DNA of 55,120 nucleotides from a virus. A model generated the notes under the pieces. It was not told the origin of the DNA and ran no database searches. It worked only from the letters and a program-made list of their open reading frames with translations. Both the position numbers and the translations under genes were made by a program. Positions within the stretch are counted from its first letter, which is position 1. Each line of letters begins with the position of its first letter. The stretch spans positions 1-55,120 of the IMG/VR virus record IMGVR_UViG_3300037560_000072. One strand, 5' to 3'. Shown here piece by piece: positions 1 through 8,302 of the stretch.

Positions 1-127
1 CCCTGTCCCTAAAGAAGTCATTCTCTCGCCAAGGTGACTTCACCGACTTCCGTGCGTTGACCGCCCCAACGCCGAAGTCCATCGTCCGCTTGGGGGAAGT
101 GGTCGGACCATACCTTAGTGACCCGAC
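1..127. repeat. Terminal direct repeat, left copy
   Basis: Bases 1-127 are identical to 54994-55120. The reading frame of the polymerase gene runs through the join without interruption, so the two ends overlap and the contig closes to about 54,993 bp. A length of exactly 127 is also a common maximum k-mer of assemblers, so this is more likely an assembly overlap of a circular or circularly permuted genome than a biological terminal repeat. Confidence 0.95.
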
Positions 128-2288
128 CCTTCCCCCTTTCCCCCGTTCCTGCCCAGTCTTTACCACCTACCACCCCATGGCGTGTGGACGCGACAAGAAC
201 TATGCTCCCTACGTCAGCTCCCACCTCAAGATGCTGAGTGACTACATAGATGGAGACCTCACCTACGAGATCAAGGGTGGCAGCCTCACTATCCAGACAG
301 CACCTCGCCCGCCGAGCTACCCACTTTCCCGGTTGAGCCTGGACATAGAAACGTATGGAATTCTCAAAGGACAGAACCAAACTCAGTTCCATCCTCTCAA
401 GTCCATGGTCCACGACGGTATCAAGAGAAAGGACCTGGTAGTGACTGTGGGCCTTACTTGGCCCAACGAAGAGGACGAACTGGAACACGCTATTTTTATT
501 ATGAACCGGGAGAGTCACCGGAGAAAGCTGTGGTCATGGCTGAAGAAGTGTTACGAAGCAGTATCGGACCTAACGGATGTCGGAGGGTTCGGGTACCTTG
601 GAGGACAGAACATCAAGTTCGATCTGATGTACCTACGCCACGCATACCCGGAGTGCAAGACATGGCTGAACTATCCCCTACCGATCGTAGACCTGATGGT
701 AACGAACTATCTGCTCAACGAAGGCAGACCAGAGAAGAGTCTGAAAGCTTTGGCACCATTACTGCGGATCACACAATACGATGGGGGCTTCACCCAGTAC
801 CCATCCCAGAACGATCCGGCTCTACATCAGTACAACTGTCAGGATACGGCAGCTACCCTCCTTTCTCAAACCAAATTAGAGAGTATGATCCAGACTCTAT
901 ACGGGAAGGACTCACCCAAGCTATCAGAGTTCAATCGCGAATGGTACACGAAGCTGCTGTGGTCAACCGTCTGGATGGAGGAGTCCGGGATAGCAATGAA
1001 TCAGCAGGCTCTAGAAGGGCTCTTGAAATCATACGAGGCACGGATGGTAAAGCTGGAGAGGGGAATCAAGAACCGATGGAACATCAGCCTCCGGGGGAAG
1101 GGCAGTGCAACGTACAAGAGGAAGATAATGGACGAGGCGTGCCAGACGTGTTTAGAGGTATCCCTCCCGATCCCGAAACTACAGAAGACCAACACGACGA
1201 GGGACATCTCATTCAAGGAGGAGAATCGGAACGCATTACTCGATGTACTTCCTGCAACAACAGATTCCTACAAGAAGTTACAGGCAGTGGGGCGTGTACA
1301 CACTGCGGGGGGGACCTTAGATAGATACTTGTATCCATTATTGGTGGGGAGGGGCAAAGGTCACAGCGACCCGACGACTCGCCTAATTAACGGCTTAGTT
1401 TACCCACGCTGGTATCCCGTTCCTTCGGAGTGGGAGGACGGGAGTGTGGGAGGAACCAAACAGTGTCGTATTGTGGCCAAAGGCCCCCCCTGCCAAACCT
1501 TTCCATCCCCAATCAAGAAGTGCATTACCTCTCGGTATGACTACCTCATTTGGTTTGACTACTCACAGATTGAACTCCGAATCGCTGCACTTCTCAGCAA
1601 CGATCCGTGGATGACGGAAGAATTCAGCAAGCCGGACTGTGATTTCCATTTAGGTGCTGCAACTAGGCTGTTCGGAGAGAAGGACGCAAAAAAGTTCCGG
1701 CAGGTTGCCAAGATTCTCAATTTTCTAGTAATTTACCTCGGCGGGGCTGGCCAGTATCAGACTACTCTTCTCCGTGAGAAGGGCATCGTCCGATCTCGCG
1801 GCCAGTGTCAGCAAGACATAAACGACTGGTGGAAGCAAGCTATTCGACTACACAAATGGCAGGAGGAACTCTACGAATTCGTCTGCACCCACGGCTACTT
1901 CCAGCTTCCCCTCGTTGGCCAGTCCCGCCTCTTTCTTGGTAACAGACGAGAAGTAAGAGACCAAATGAAAGAGATTGTGAACATGCCTGTGCAAGCGGTA
2001 GCAGCAAACGTAATGCTATCGGCACAGTTCGAGTTACAGTGGGCCTTCAAACAGAAACGAATGAAGTCCATCCTACCCATAAATGTATACGACGCAGCAG
2101 CCATTGAGTTTCCTAAACAGGAGCTGTACGCAGTACAGCATGAGATGAAAAGAATCCTGCCCGATCCGCCCTACTATCGGGCATTGTGCAAGGTTCTCGG
2201 ACGCAGGCTACCTCTGGCTTGTGAAGTAAAAGTTTACAGGGTGGACAAGAGCGGATTCAATACAAAAATTGAGAAGTATTCCGTTTGA
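1..2288 (+). CDS. UDG-DNA polymerase I fusion, exonuclease and polymerase part
   Basis: Continuation of the gene starting at 54555 (base 1 is the second base of codon 147). A DnaQ-like 3'-5' exonuclease has LDIETYG (D261, E263), GQNIKFD (Exo II) and YNCQD (Exo III). The family A polymerase palm has motif A DYSQIELR (D666), motif B R713-x3-K717 and motif C VYDA (D844). Motif B reads NFLVIYL where NFGVLYG is usual, and motif C has YDA instead of HDE, so the fingers and catalytic turn are divergent, but both metal-binding aspartates remain. It is the replicative polymerase of the phage and leads the plus-arm operon. The TGA stop overlaps a promoter for the next gene. Confidence 0.93.
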   Translation, partial: LSLKKSFSRQGDFTDFRALTAPTPKSIVRLGEVVGPYLSDPTLPPFPRSCPVFTTYHPMACGRDKNYAPYVSSHLKMLSDYIDGDLTYEIKGGSLTIQTAPRPPSYPLSRLSLDIETYGILKGQNQTQFHPLKSMVHDGIKRKDLVVTVGLTWPNEEDELEHAIFIMNRESHRRKLWSWLKKCYEAVSDLTDVGGFGYLGGQNIKFDLMYLRHAYPECKTWLNYPLPIVDLMVTNYLLNEGRPEKSLKALAPLLRITQYDGGFTQYPSQNDPALHQYNCQDTAATLLSQTKLESMIQTLYGKDSPKLSEFNREWYTKLLWSTVWMEESGIAMNQQALEGLLKSYEARMVKLERGIKNRWNISLRGKGSATYKRKIMDEACQTCLEVSLPIPKLQKTNTTRDISFKEENRNALLDVLPATTDSYKKLQAVGRVHTAGGTLDRYLYPLLVGRGKGHSDPTTRLINGLVYPRWYPVPSEWEDGSVGGTKQCRIVAKGPPCQTFPSPIKKCITSRYDYLIWFDYSQIELRIAALLSNDPWMTEEFSKPDCDFHLGAATRLFGEKDAKKFRQVAKILNFLVIYLGGAGQYQTTLLREKGIVRSRGQCQQDINDWWKQAIRLHKWQEELYEFVCTHGYFQLPLVGQSRLFLGNRREVRDQMKEIVNMPVQAVAANVMLSAQFELQWAFKQKRMKSILPINVYDAAAIEFPKQELYAVQHEMKRILPDPPYYRALCKVLGRRLPLACEVKVYRVDKSGFNTKIEKYSV

Positions 2289-2313
2289 CTTCGGCACCGA
2301 ACTGGCCTAAAAT
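2285..2313 (+). promoter_or_regulatory. Sigma70-type promoter, plus strand
   Basis: TTGACT (2285-2290), 17-bp spacer, TAAAAT (2308-2313), with GCC just before the -10 as in the other promoters here. The -35 overlaps the polymerase stop codon. It would boost the genes from 2326 onward. Confidence 0.65.
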
Positions 2314-2325
2314 GGAGAAGAACAC

Positions 2326-2715
2326 ATGCAAGAAGTACGAAAAGCATCAACAAGGCGGTTACGAGTTTACATTGCTGGACCTATAACCAACGGCGGCAAG
2401 GGCTATGACATGAAGTCAATCCACGAGGCCACCAAGGTCCACCTTCGGCTCATCGAACTCGGCTTTGTCTCTCACTGTCCACAGTTGACAGTGTTCTGTG
2501 ACTTCATGGCTCCTAACCGGATACCCTACGGCGTGTGGCTTGACTTGGACCAGTGCTACATTGATGACTGTGATGTTATCCTGCGTCTACCGGGAGAGTC
2601 AAGGGGGGCAGACCGGGAGTGTCAATACGCCGAGTCCATCGGCATTCCAGTTCTCGATGGTCTAGGTAATTTCCTGGCCGAGTACAAAGACTGTTACGGA
2701 AAGGTACCAGTATGA
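2326..2715 (+). CDS. DUF4406 / nucleoside 2-deoxyribosyltransferase-like protein
   Basis: 129 residues. The N-terminal strand and loop VYIAGPIT (about 14-21) and LPGESRGADRE (about 88-98) followed by an A-rich helix are the signature of the DUF4406 branch of the deoxyribosyltransferase-like Rossmann fold. A role in nucleotide or nucleotide-sugar metabolism is likely, but the substrate is unknown. GGAGAAG lies upstream of the ATG. The stop overlaps the next start (ATGA), so the two are translationally coupled. Confidence 0.8.
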   Translation: MQEVRKASTRRLRVYIAGPITNGGKGYDMKSIHEATKVHLRLIELGFVSHCPQLTVFCDFMAPNRIPYGVWLDLDQCYIDDCDVILRLPGESRGADRECQYAESIGIPVLDGLGNFLAEYKDCYGKVPV

Positions 2716-3470
2716 AACGTCTTGTCCGAATAACCCTGCCGGATGTTCACTTTCCATTCCAAGATGATAATCTTCTCAATGCTTGGGCCAATCATGCCGC
2801 CCAACTAAAGCCAGATGGAGTTGACATCTTGGGGGACCTGCTAGACTGCTACGCACTCTCCCGGTTTGACAGGAATCCGAATCGTATAGGAACGTTCCAA
2901 GAAGAGCTGGATCAAGCTAAGGAGTTTCTTGCATTCATACGGGACGTGGTTGGTGATGACTGTGACATCCGAGAGTCTGAGGGTAACCACGAGCACCGAT
3001 TTACCAAAGTCATGTGGAACAAGGCACCTGCACTGGCAACCATTAGAAACCTTACCATTCCTGAACTTCTTGGCCTAAAAAAACTGGGAATCAAGTGGCA
3101 CAGCATTCAAAATCCATACAAAATTCGTGATCTCTGGTACACACACGGTGACATACTACGCAAGCACGCAGGCATGTCGGCCCGTGCTAAGTCAGAGGCA
3201 ATTCACGGATCAGTTATGGTGGGCCACTCCCACCGGGAGGGTTGGTCTCCTTACACAACGTGGGAGGGCATCGAACAGGCTTACGATGCTGGTCATGTAA
3301 GCGATTACACTCAGCTTGACTACGTCCACACCACTCCCAACTGGCAGCAAGGCTGGCCCGTAGTAGAGTTCCTGCCCGAAGGCGTACATGATGTCAGTTT
3401 CGCTCGTGTACACAACGTAGGCAAGAAGAGGATCGTAGTCTACAAGGGTGAGGTCATTGCAAAGCTATGA
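2712..3470 (+). CDS. Calcineurin-like metallophosphoesterase
   Basis: 252 residues with the metallophosphoesterase motifs in order: LPDVHFPF (D-x-H), LGDLLD (GD), EGNHEHR (GNHE), a TYTHGD-like WYTHGD and GHSHR. These bind a dinuclear metal centre and hydrolyse phosphomonoesters or diesters. Such proteins sit in phage replication modules and may trim DNA or nucleotides; the substrate here is unknown. It starts within the stop of the DUF4406 gene and overlaps the next small gene in the same ATGA fashion. Confidence 0.88.
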   Translation: MKRLVRITLPDVHFPFQDDNLLNAWANHAAQLKPDGVDILGDLLDCYALSRFDRNPNRIGTFQEELDQAKEFLAFIRDVVGDDCDIRESEGNHEHRFTKVMWNKAPALATIRNLTIPELLGLKKLGIKWHSIQNPYKIRDLWYTHGDILRKHAGMSARAKSEAIHGSVMVGHSHREGWSPYTTWEGIEQAYDAGHVSDYTQLDYVHTTPNWQQGWPVVEFLPEGVHDVSFARVHNVGKKRIVVYKGEVIAKL

Positions 3471-3631
3471 GAGAAGAAAAACCAACACCAAAACCAAAGC
3501 TGTGTCCCCATTGCAACAAAGAAAAGGAACTCGTTTGGACTACTGATCCGTACCAAGAAGACATCAACAACATCAGGGTATGGAACTGGTTTTGTGAAGA
3601 CTGCTATCACGACTTTGTAATGGAGATTTAG
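3467..3631 (+). CDS. Small zinc-ribbon-like protein
   Basis: 54 residues; ATG overlaps the TGA of the phosphoesterase gene (ATGA). A CPHC knuckle near residue 14 and CEDC near residue 43 form a probable four-cysteine zinc site, with aromatic residues between. It ends in TAG just before the next ATG. Its function is unknown; it belongs to the set of tiny Cys-rich proteins typical of this genome. Confidence 0.7.
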   Translation: MREEKPTPKPKLCPHCNKEKELVWTTDPYQEDINNIRVWNWFCEDCYHDFVMEI

Positions 3632-3632
3632 T

Positions 3633-3845
3633 ATGTCCAAGGGAGACACCCCACGACCGACTAACAAGGAGAAATATAATGAGTCGTTCGAGCACATATT
3701 TGGCCGGAAAGAAATCAAGACATGGAACCCAGACGGAGAGGAAGAGAATGAGAACGGCCTTCATTCTCCAGACCAGAACGGAGAAGGTAGCGTGCCTGGT
3801 AGCATCCAAACTCAAGACCCTGGTAATAGAAGAGGTAGCCAATGA
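3633..3845 (+). CDS. Small hydrophilic protein of unknown function
   Basis: 70 residues. The N-terminus (MSKGDTPRPTNKEKYNESF, then a short IFGRK segment) looks like a type of very small protein often seen in phage genomes. The last 35 residues are polar and low in pattern, and that stretch overlaps the next ORF in another frame by 98 nt. The start is one base after the TAG of the previous gene. Its N-terminal half is more convincing than its end. Confidence 0.5.
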   Translation: MSKGDTPRPTNKEKYNESFEHIFGRKEIKTWNPDGEEENENGLHSPDQNGEGSVPGSIQTQDPGNRRGSQ

Positions 3846-4083
3846 ACTCAACCGTAGAGGAATTAACAATAGCCCTGTGGAAGGTGGAGAATCAGATCAG
3901 CAAGCTGACGGACAAGTACCTGTCAACGAACCTAGCAGCGAAGACTTTCATGACCAATCAGACACCCCTCCTGATGCAGAGGAGCGTCCTGATAGCCAAG
4001 ATCAAAGTCCTAAGCGTCCCCTCCCCAGATGTGCCGGATGCGGAGCAGCCCCATTCTTCTGCAACTGTATGAGTAGCGTATAA
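3748..4083 (+). CDS. Small protein with C-terminal Cys knuckle
   Basis: 111 residues from ATG 3748, preceded by a purine-rich SD (GGAGAGGAAGAG). An N-terminal helical segment (about 1-35) is followed by an acidic, disordered linker and a C-terminal knuckle (CAGCGAAPFFCNC) that could bind zinc. The linker and knuckle region is also read in another frame by the ORF 3842-4072. Both frames look protein-like, so true dual coding or an unrecognised frameshift are both possible. Confidence 0.5.
   Translation: MRTAFILQTRTEKVACLVASKLKTLVIEEVANELNRRGINNSPVEGGESDQQADGQVPVNEPSSEDFHDQSDTPPDAEERPDSQDQSPKRPLPRCAGCGAAPFFCNCMSSV
3842..4072 (+). CDS. Small helical protein, overlapping frame
   Basis: 76 residues entirely inside 3748-4083 in the +1 frame. 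GAGGT lies 5-7 nt before the ATG, codons favour the AAG/CTG/ATC pattern of neighbouring genes, and the first 55 residues predict two amphipathic helices. No family recognised. If real it is a fully nested gene. Confidence 0.5.
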   Translation: MNSTVEELTIALWKVENQISKLTDKYLSTNLAAKTFMTNQTPLLMQRSVLIAKIKVLSVPSPDVPDAEQPHSSATV

Positions 4084-4086
4084 ACT

Positions 4087-4605
4087 ATGATTCCAAACCA
4101 GATAACAGTACTGATTGACAGCCGGGAGCGTCAGCCTCTTCTCTTTCCCTCATGGATCGAGTGGCACGGTGACCGCACCCTTGAGGCCAGACAGATACAG
4201 GTCCTTGCTAAAGTCGTTACTCTTCCGGCCGGTGACTACACGCTGGAGGGCTACGAAGGCATCTGTATCATTGAGACCAAGAGATCCCTTCGTGAGCTGT
4301 TCAACAACGTCTGTACCGAGTGGCCCCGAGCAGCTAAGGCCCTACACAGACTATCCAAAGCCTGTAAGTATCCCTACGTAGTGTGGGAAATGAGCTGCTC
4401 CGACCTGATGCGTAAGTCCAAACACGTACAGGACCCCCCGCTGGCAATTGATAGGTGGTTGCAAGCCTGCACCCGACTAAATCTGCGACTCATGTGGGTA
4501 GGCTCCCACAGTCAGCCGGGTCCTCGACGTAAGTTAGGCGAACAACTGGTCCGGCTCATGCTAGCCCATATAGAAACAGAGGAGGCAGAGAATGCACTAT
4601 CCTGA
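4087..4605 (+). CDS. ERCC4-type nuclease
   Basis: 172 residues. The ERCC4 (XPF/Hef) nuclease core is visible: LIDSRER (D11, E14), PAGDYTL (GDY 49-51) and IIETKRS (E63, K65), followed by a helical part. These residues bind the catalytic metal; the enzymes cut branched or flap DNA. Only the nuclease domain is present, without helicase or HhH domains, as is usual in phages. It probably processes replication or recombination intermediates together with the PD-(D/E)XK nuclease and the Sak4-like protein downstream. Its end overlaps the next gene by 14 nt. Confidence 0.82.
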   Translation: MIPNQITVLIDSRERQPLLFPSWIEWHGDRTLEARQIQVLAKVVTLPAGDYTLEGYEGICIIETKRSLRELFNNVCTEWPRAAKALHRLSKACKYPYVVWEMSCSDLMRKSKHVQDPPLAIDRWLQACTRLNLRLMWVGSHSQPGPRRKLGEQLVRLMLAHIETEEAENALS

Positions 4606-5341
4606 TGGTAGCTATGACCTAAAACAGAGTGACACCAAGCAGACGTTCTCGACGGGTGCCCAACGTGACACCCAGGAATCCAAGTCCAGGATTGATCTCA
4701 TTAGTCCCGTATTCTTGGAGCGACTGGGCATGGTCCTCACCAAGGGGGCCGAGCACTACGGTGAGAGAAACTGGGAGAAGGGGGTGCCACTCTCCCGGTT
4801 ACTGGCATCTACTGCTAGGCACCTGAACCAAACTATTGATGGACTGGAAGACGAGGACCACCCAGCACAGGCAGCGTGGAACCTCATGGCCTACATCCAC
4901 ACGCTGCACAGGATTAAAGCAGGAACTCTCCCGGTAGAGCTGGATGATATGCCGCAAGAAAAAAACTTGGAGCAGGAAGTTGGCCCTCAAATTAAATGCG
5001 GGCGGGAAAAATGTGAGGCGTGTCATCCACACCCCGAGCCGTCTATGCTTGTACCTGTAAAAACCTTGCTGTGTCCATGGTGCAACAAGACGAAGGACTG
5101 GAACCTCTTTAAGAACATAGAACTCAAAGTAGAAATCTGCAACGGCTGCTACTGGAAAGGAGCCCACGAAAAAAATCTGTCAGCGGACTTGACTTCTGAC
5201 AAAAAGGAGCCTACAGTTGGGTATAGACCGGAACGCCTCTTACTTATGTGTACCTACTGCGGATTTAAGTTTGATGTAGAATTTGGGCAAACTGCGTCAG
5301 TCATACACTGCCCCCGATGTATAAGGAAACTACACTCGTGA
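4592..5341 (+). CDS. DUF5664 dATP/dGTP diphosphohydrolase-like protein with zinc-ribbon tail
   Basis: 249 residues in two parts. Residues 15-115 match the DUF5664 family (TGAQRDTQESKSRIDL, a KGAEHYGERNWEKG segment, ARHL, DEDH, AAWN), all-alpha MazG-like hydrolases that remove diphosphate from purine dNTPs. Residues 130-249 contain several CxxC pairs (CEAC, CPWC, CNGC, CTYC, CPRC), at least two zinc ribbons. That tail is unusual for the family and could be a fusion. No PurZ-type gene is seen, so a modified-purine genome is not supported. Two copies of the dispersed element lie inside (4790, 4926). Confidence 0.75.
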   Translation: MHYPDGSYDLKQSDTKQTFSTGAQRDTQESKSRIDLISPVFLERLGMVLTKGAEHYGERNWEKGVPLSRLLASTARHLNQTIDGLEDEDHPAQAAWNLMAYIHTLHRIKAGTLPVELDDMPQEKNLEQEVGPQIKCGREKCEACHPHPEPSMLVPVKTLLCPWCNKTKDWNLFKNIELKVEICNGCYWKGAHEKNLSADLTSDKKEPTVGYRPERLLLMCTYCGFKFDVEFGQTASVIHCPRCIRKLHS

Positions 5342-6525
5342 GAACTACTGAATTCGTACTACCGGAGCATGACTCGTCCATCCGACTCGGAGTGAAGGAC
5401 TGCAAGGATGCACACCCCCATGCTGATAGTAAGTTTGGGTGTAACATGCCTCGATCTCTTGACGAGTTCTTCAAGGACATTCGGATAGCTCCCATCAGGT
5501 CGTCTGGTATGCACGACTTCGAGCACTGTCCTCGCAAGTTCCTCTACCGATACAAGCTGGGCATCAAGCCACGTAACTATCAGCCCGCCCTACACATTGG
5601 CACTGTACTCCACTTGGTTCTCCAGTCCATGTTCATGGGCAAGTCCCAAGAGGAATCTCTCGACGCAGCCAAGCAGTACTTCCACCGATTCTGCAACAAG
5701 ATCCTAGCCTCTGCTGATGAGGTTGGGTTCACACCGGGAGGCAAGTCAGTTGAGGGAGTCATTAAGTCTGCCAATGATGACTACCATAAGGCCAGGGCCA
5801 TGGCAATATCTTTCATGTCCTTCAAGCCTTTTGACTGGAGCAAGTGGGAACTCCTCCACACTCCAGATGGTGTTCCCTGTGTCGAGCTGCTTCTGGAGGC
5901 CAAGGTCAGTGGCATCCCAGTTCCCATCATTTCTCCGATGGACCTGGCCCTGCTCCGAAAGGGCACTAAGGATGTCTTCATTGTAGACCACAAGAGTACC
6001 AGTGCCGATACCTTAGCCCGTGCCAAGTCTATCAAGATTAGTTCACAGATAGCCCTATACCGCTTGGTACTACAGTGCCACCTAGATGCTTGGGCTGAGG
6101 AGGACGAGAAGTATCAAGGACTACGTGTCGTTGGATCAATCCACAACATTGTCAAGAGGCCTACGATCAAGTACTGTAAGAAGGACGCTTCCTTTGAGGC
6201 CTACATTGACAGGGTCATTGAGTGGTACAAAGAGAAGCATGAGGAGGACCCCGAACACTCGCCCATCCTTCAACCAGAGACACGCTTCACCGAGCCCACC
6301 CTTACTAAGGAACTGTTCATGCGTCTCCGTCAGCAGGCTCGGGCAGCCCGTGCAGCTCCCAGCCTAGACAGGTTCTACCGAGCGGGTGACTATGCCTGCC
6401 ACAAGTTCAACTCGGTCTGTTCCTACGCCGACCTGTGTGACAGTAACCCAGTTATGTGGCCAGACATCGTTCGTACCAGATTTGACATTGAATTCAGAGA
6501 GGATGAGGAGAAAGAAAATGACTAA
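5317..6525 (+). CDS. PD-(D/E)XK nuclease, RecB/Cas4-like with Fe-S cysteines
   Basis: 402 residues from the most upstream ATG, which overlaps the previous gene by 25 nt; a later start near 5446 is possible. Motifs: CPRKF after a conserved helix (about residue 71), GTVLH (motif I His), SPMD and VFIVDHKS (catalytic D and DxK), QIALYRL (QxxxY). Cysteines near the C-terminus (CHKFNSVCSYADLC) together with the CPRK cysteine match the Fe-S cluster of AddB/Cas4-type nucleases. A recombination or replication-fork exonuclease is expected. Confidence 0.85.
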   Translation: MYKETTLVRTTEFVLPEHDSSIRLGVKDCKDAHPHADSKFGCNMPRSLDEFFKDIRIAPIRSSGMHDFEHCPRKFLYRYKLGIKPRNYQPALHIGTVLHLVLQSMFMGKSQEESLDAAKQYFHRFCNKILASADEVGFTPGGKSVEGVIKSANDDYHKARAMAISFMSFKPFDWSKWELLHTPDGVPCVELLLEAKVSGIPVPIISPMDLALLRKGTKDVFIVDHKSTSADTLARAKSIKISSQIALYRLVLQCHLDAWAEEDEKYQGLRVVGSIHNIVKRPTIKYCKKDASFEAYIDRVIEWYKEKHEEDPEHSPILQPETRFTEPTLTKELFMRLRQQARAARAAPSLDRFYRAGDYACHKFNSVCSYADLCDSNPVMWPDIVRTRFDIEFREDEEKEND

Positions 6526-6709
6526 CAAAGAACTTCGGGAAATACTTCTGGGTTATCCAGACAATTGTCCAGTAAGATTCTTCAACAGAGACGAAACCGA
6601 AGGCTCTCCCTTCTATGAGATTAAAACGGCAGAGTACACACAAGTAAATAACGAGACAATTATGAGCTGCGTACTAACTGACGATCCAGAAGGAGTTACA
6701 CAACGATGA
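6518..6709 (+). CDS. Small protein of unknown function
   Basis: 63 residues from ATG 6518, after a strong purine-rich SD (GAGGATGAGGAGAAAG), overlapping the nuclease stop by 8 nt. The sequence begins with a helix (MTNKELREILLGYPDN) and then a beta-rich part, a pattern common in small phage proteins. No family assigned. Confidence 0.65.
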   Translation: MTNKELREILLGYPDNCPVRFFNRDETEGSPFYEIKTAEYTQVNNETIMSCVLTDDPEGVTQR

Positions 6710-6843
6710 CTAGATGTAGCTACTGTGATAGAGAGACTGTCCTAGATGATAGAGTCCAACTGGACGAACCGGGAGAGTTTCTGTGTTTCATCTGCAACGA
6801 AGAGTTGATGGAGGAGTTAGATGACTTCACAAGTAATAACTAG
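6706..6843 (+). CDS. Mini zinc-knuckle protein
   Basis: 45 residues; ATG overlaps the previous stop, with AAGGAG upstream. CSYC (residues 4-7) and CFIC (about 31-34) form a putative four-cysteine zinc site. The acidic C-terminus overlaps the next gene by 23 nt. An exact dispersed element (6767-6777) encodes its Glu-Pro-Gly-Glu segment. Function unknown. Confidence 0.6.
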   Translation: MTRCSYCDRETVLDDRVQLDEPGEFLCFICNEELMEELDDFTSNN

Positions 6844-7723
6844 CCCCATCCCGAGTGACCTAGCTGACATCCCCGGAATCGTTACTGGCTTCCGTCCTGT
6901 CCCTGTAAACCGTGGTCGCTATGTACTCTGTGGAAGGGGAGGTTGTGGTAAGAGTACTCTCCTACACAGCAACCCCAAGGCTTTCATCCTTGATCCCGAA
7001 GAGGGCGGGAATACAGTCGATGATCCCAAGGCCATCTGCTACGCTCCCGACCCCGATCAGGTTCCAGAAGGAAGCTACGCAGAAGCCTACATGGACGTGG
7101 CAGACAGGATCATAACCCGATACAAGCAAGGCAAGAGGGAGTTTGAACTACTTGGAATAGATACTCTCGATGAACTAATTGAGGTATTCCTTGTAGACTT
7201 CTGCCGCAAGCACAAGCTGGAAGATCCTCTCGACTACAAGAGTGGAGAAGGTAATGCCTACAGTATAGTCAGGCGAGACATCTTCCGCATACTGGACCGT
7301 GCTCACCGAGCTGGCATGGGGTGGGTTCTCCTCTGTCACGTCACACCCAAGACCATCAGACAGGCAGGTGAAGAGCGAGTGGTGCAGTCCCTTGCAGTAT
7401 CGGATTCCTTCCGTAACGCAGTGTTCCGCAAGTGTGAGCACATGATGTTCATGGACTACTTTACAAAGAACATCAAGGGGCCTCTCATTAAGAAGGTCAT
7501 TAAAGGCAAGACAGTATCTATCCCCGGAGAGATGAAGCAGGAGATATGGAGAGTCCTGAAGACCAAGCCGGGTGGTCTCTGGAAAGGTGAATCAACTAGT
7601 GATGTAAAAGTTCGGGTTCCGTTTCCCGATTCCACTGAAATCCCACGCCTCGGAGGATGGAACGTGGTAACCAAAGCCTACGACGAGGCAGTCAAAACCC
7701 TTACCCAAGGAGTAACGACATGA
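6821..7723 (+). CDS. Sak4-like RecA-fold ATPase (AAA_24)
   Basis: 300 residues. Walker A GRGGCGKST (38-46), Walker B LLGIDTLDE (D114) and a conserved LLCHVTP segment (about 170) match the AAA_24 phage nucleotide-binding family, which includes Sak4 single-strand annealing proteins. It would promote annealing or strand exchange during replication-linked recombination. GGAGG precedes the start, which lies within the preceding small gene. The stop overlaps the start of the SSB-like gene (ATGA), the usual partnership of Sak4 proteins. Confidence 0.85.
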   Translation: MTSQVITSPIPSDLADIPGIVTGFRPVPVNRGRYVLCGRGGCGKSTLLHSNPKAFILDPEEGGNTVDDPKAICYAPDPDQVPEGSYAEAYMDVADRIITRYKQGKREFELLGIDTLDELIEVFLVDFCRKHKLEDPLDYKSGEGNAYSIVRRDIFRILDRAHRAGMGWVLLCHVTPKTIRQAGEERVVQSLAVSDSFRNAVFRKCEHMMFMDYFTKNIKGPLIKKVIKGKTVSIPGEMKQEIWRVLKTKPGGLWKGESTSDVKVRVPFPDSTEIPRLGGWNVVTKAYDEAVKTLTQGVTT

Positions 7724-8229
7724 GTGATGTAGATGCTGGATTTTTGGAGGTCCTCGCAGGTTGTGAGGGTGCCGAGGGCGAGGTAGACTATACCGACGAT
7801 GGGTGGAAACCCGCTGACGGCGAGTACACTGTGCTCTTGGAGAAGTTTACCGCAAACACCGTAGACAAGAACGGAGTTGTATGTGCCATGGCAAAGGCCA
7901 TCTTCCGAATCCTTGGCACCGAAGAGTTCGATGGCAGGTCCTTTAGTGAGCTATTTTGGCTCCCCGGACACTCTGCGAAGACGGGTATGGGTCAAGCCAA
8001 CATGCTTCGGCTTGCCGCCTGTCTCGGTGGCCGCGAACTCCAGGTCTCTGAGACCAGGGAAGCCGCCGAAACGATCAACTCAAATGCTGGCTGTGCCATC
8101 CTTAACGTGCGTGTCTTCACTACCAAGAGTAAGAAGAACGCCAAGACCTACACCAACACTCGGTTCCTGGGTCTGGTGGACGACGCCGGTACGGATGCCG
8201 CTGTGGAAACTGAGGAGGCAACTGCGTAG
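7720..8229 (+). CDS. DUF669-like single-stranded DNA-binding protein
   Basis: 169 residues from ATG 7720, coupled to the Sak4-like gene. The DGWKPADGEYTV start of the beta-barrel, GRSFSELFWLPG and a GMGQANMLRLAACLGG segment resemble the DUF669 proteins that act as ssDNA-binding partners of Sak4. The acidic C-terminus (VETEEATA) is typical of SSBs. A further upstream start exists in frame but would overlap the previous gene and lacks support. A strong terminator follows. Confidence 0.72.
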   Translation: MSDVDAGFLEVLAGCEGAEGEVDYTDDGWKPADGEYTVLLEKFTANTVDKNGVVCAMAKAIFRILGTEEFDGRSFSELFWLPGHSAKTGMGQANMLRLAACLGGRELQVSETREAAETINSNAGCAILNVRVFTTKSKKNAKTYTNTRFLGLVDDAGTDAAVETEEATA

Positions 8230-8247
8230 ACTTTAACCGGGAGAGTA

Positions 8248-8291
8248 GAGGGGGACCGCTCTGGCTGGTCCAGATGTCCCCCTCTCATTTT
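8248..8291 (+). terminator. Rho-independent terminator
   Basis: Perfect 9-bp stem GAGGGGGAC (8248-8256) with GTCCCCCTC (8276-8284), followed by a T tract (ATTTTT). It closes the first plus-arm operon. An exact AACCGGGAGAG copy (8235-8245) lies just before the stem in sense orientation. Confidence 0.9.
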
Positions 8292-8302
8292 TGGAGTAAG
8301 AC

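Noticed and set aside
458-1324. 288-residue plus-strand frame inside the polymerase gene
   Set aside because: It lies fully within the exonuclease/polymerase coding sequence, which has all motifs in its own frame; the alternative protein is Arg/Ser/Gly-rich with no fold.
3231-5735. Further element look-alikes (3231, 5733, 16414, 26372, 49568)
   Set aside because: They differ from the 11-mer at two or more positions including the core and are within chance expectation.
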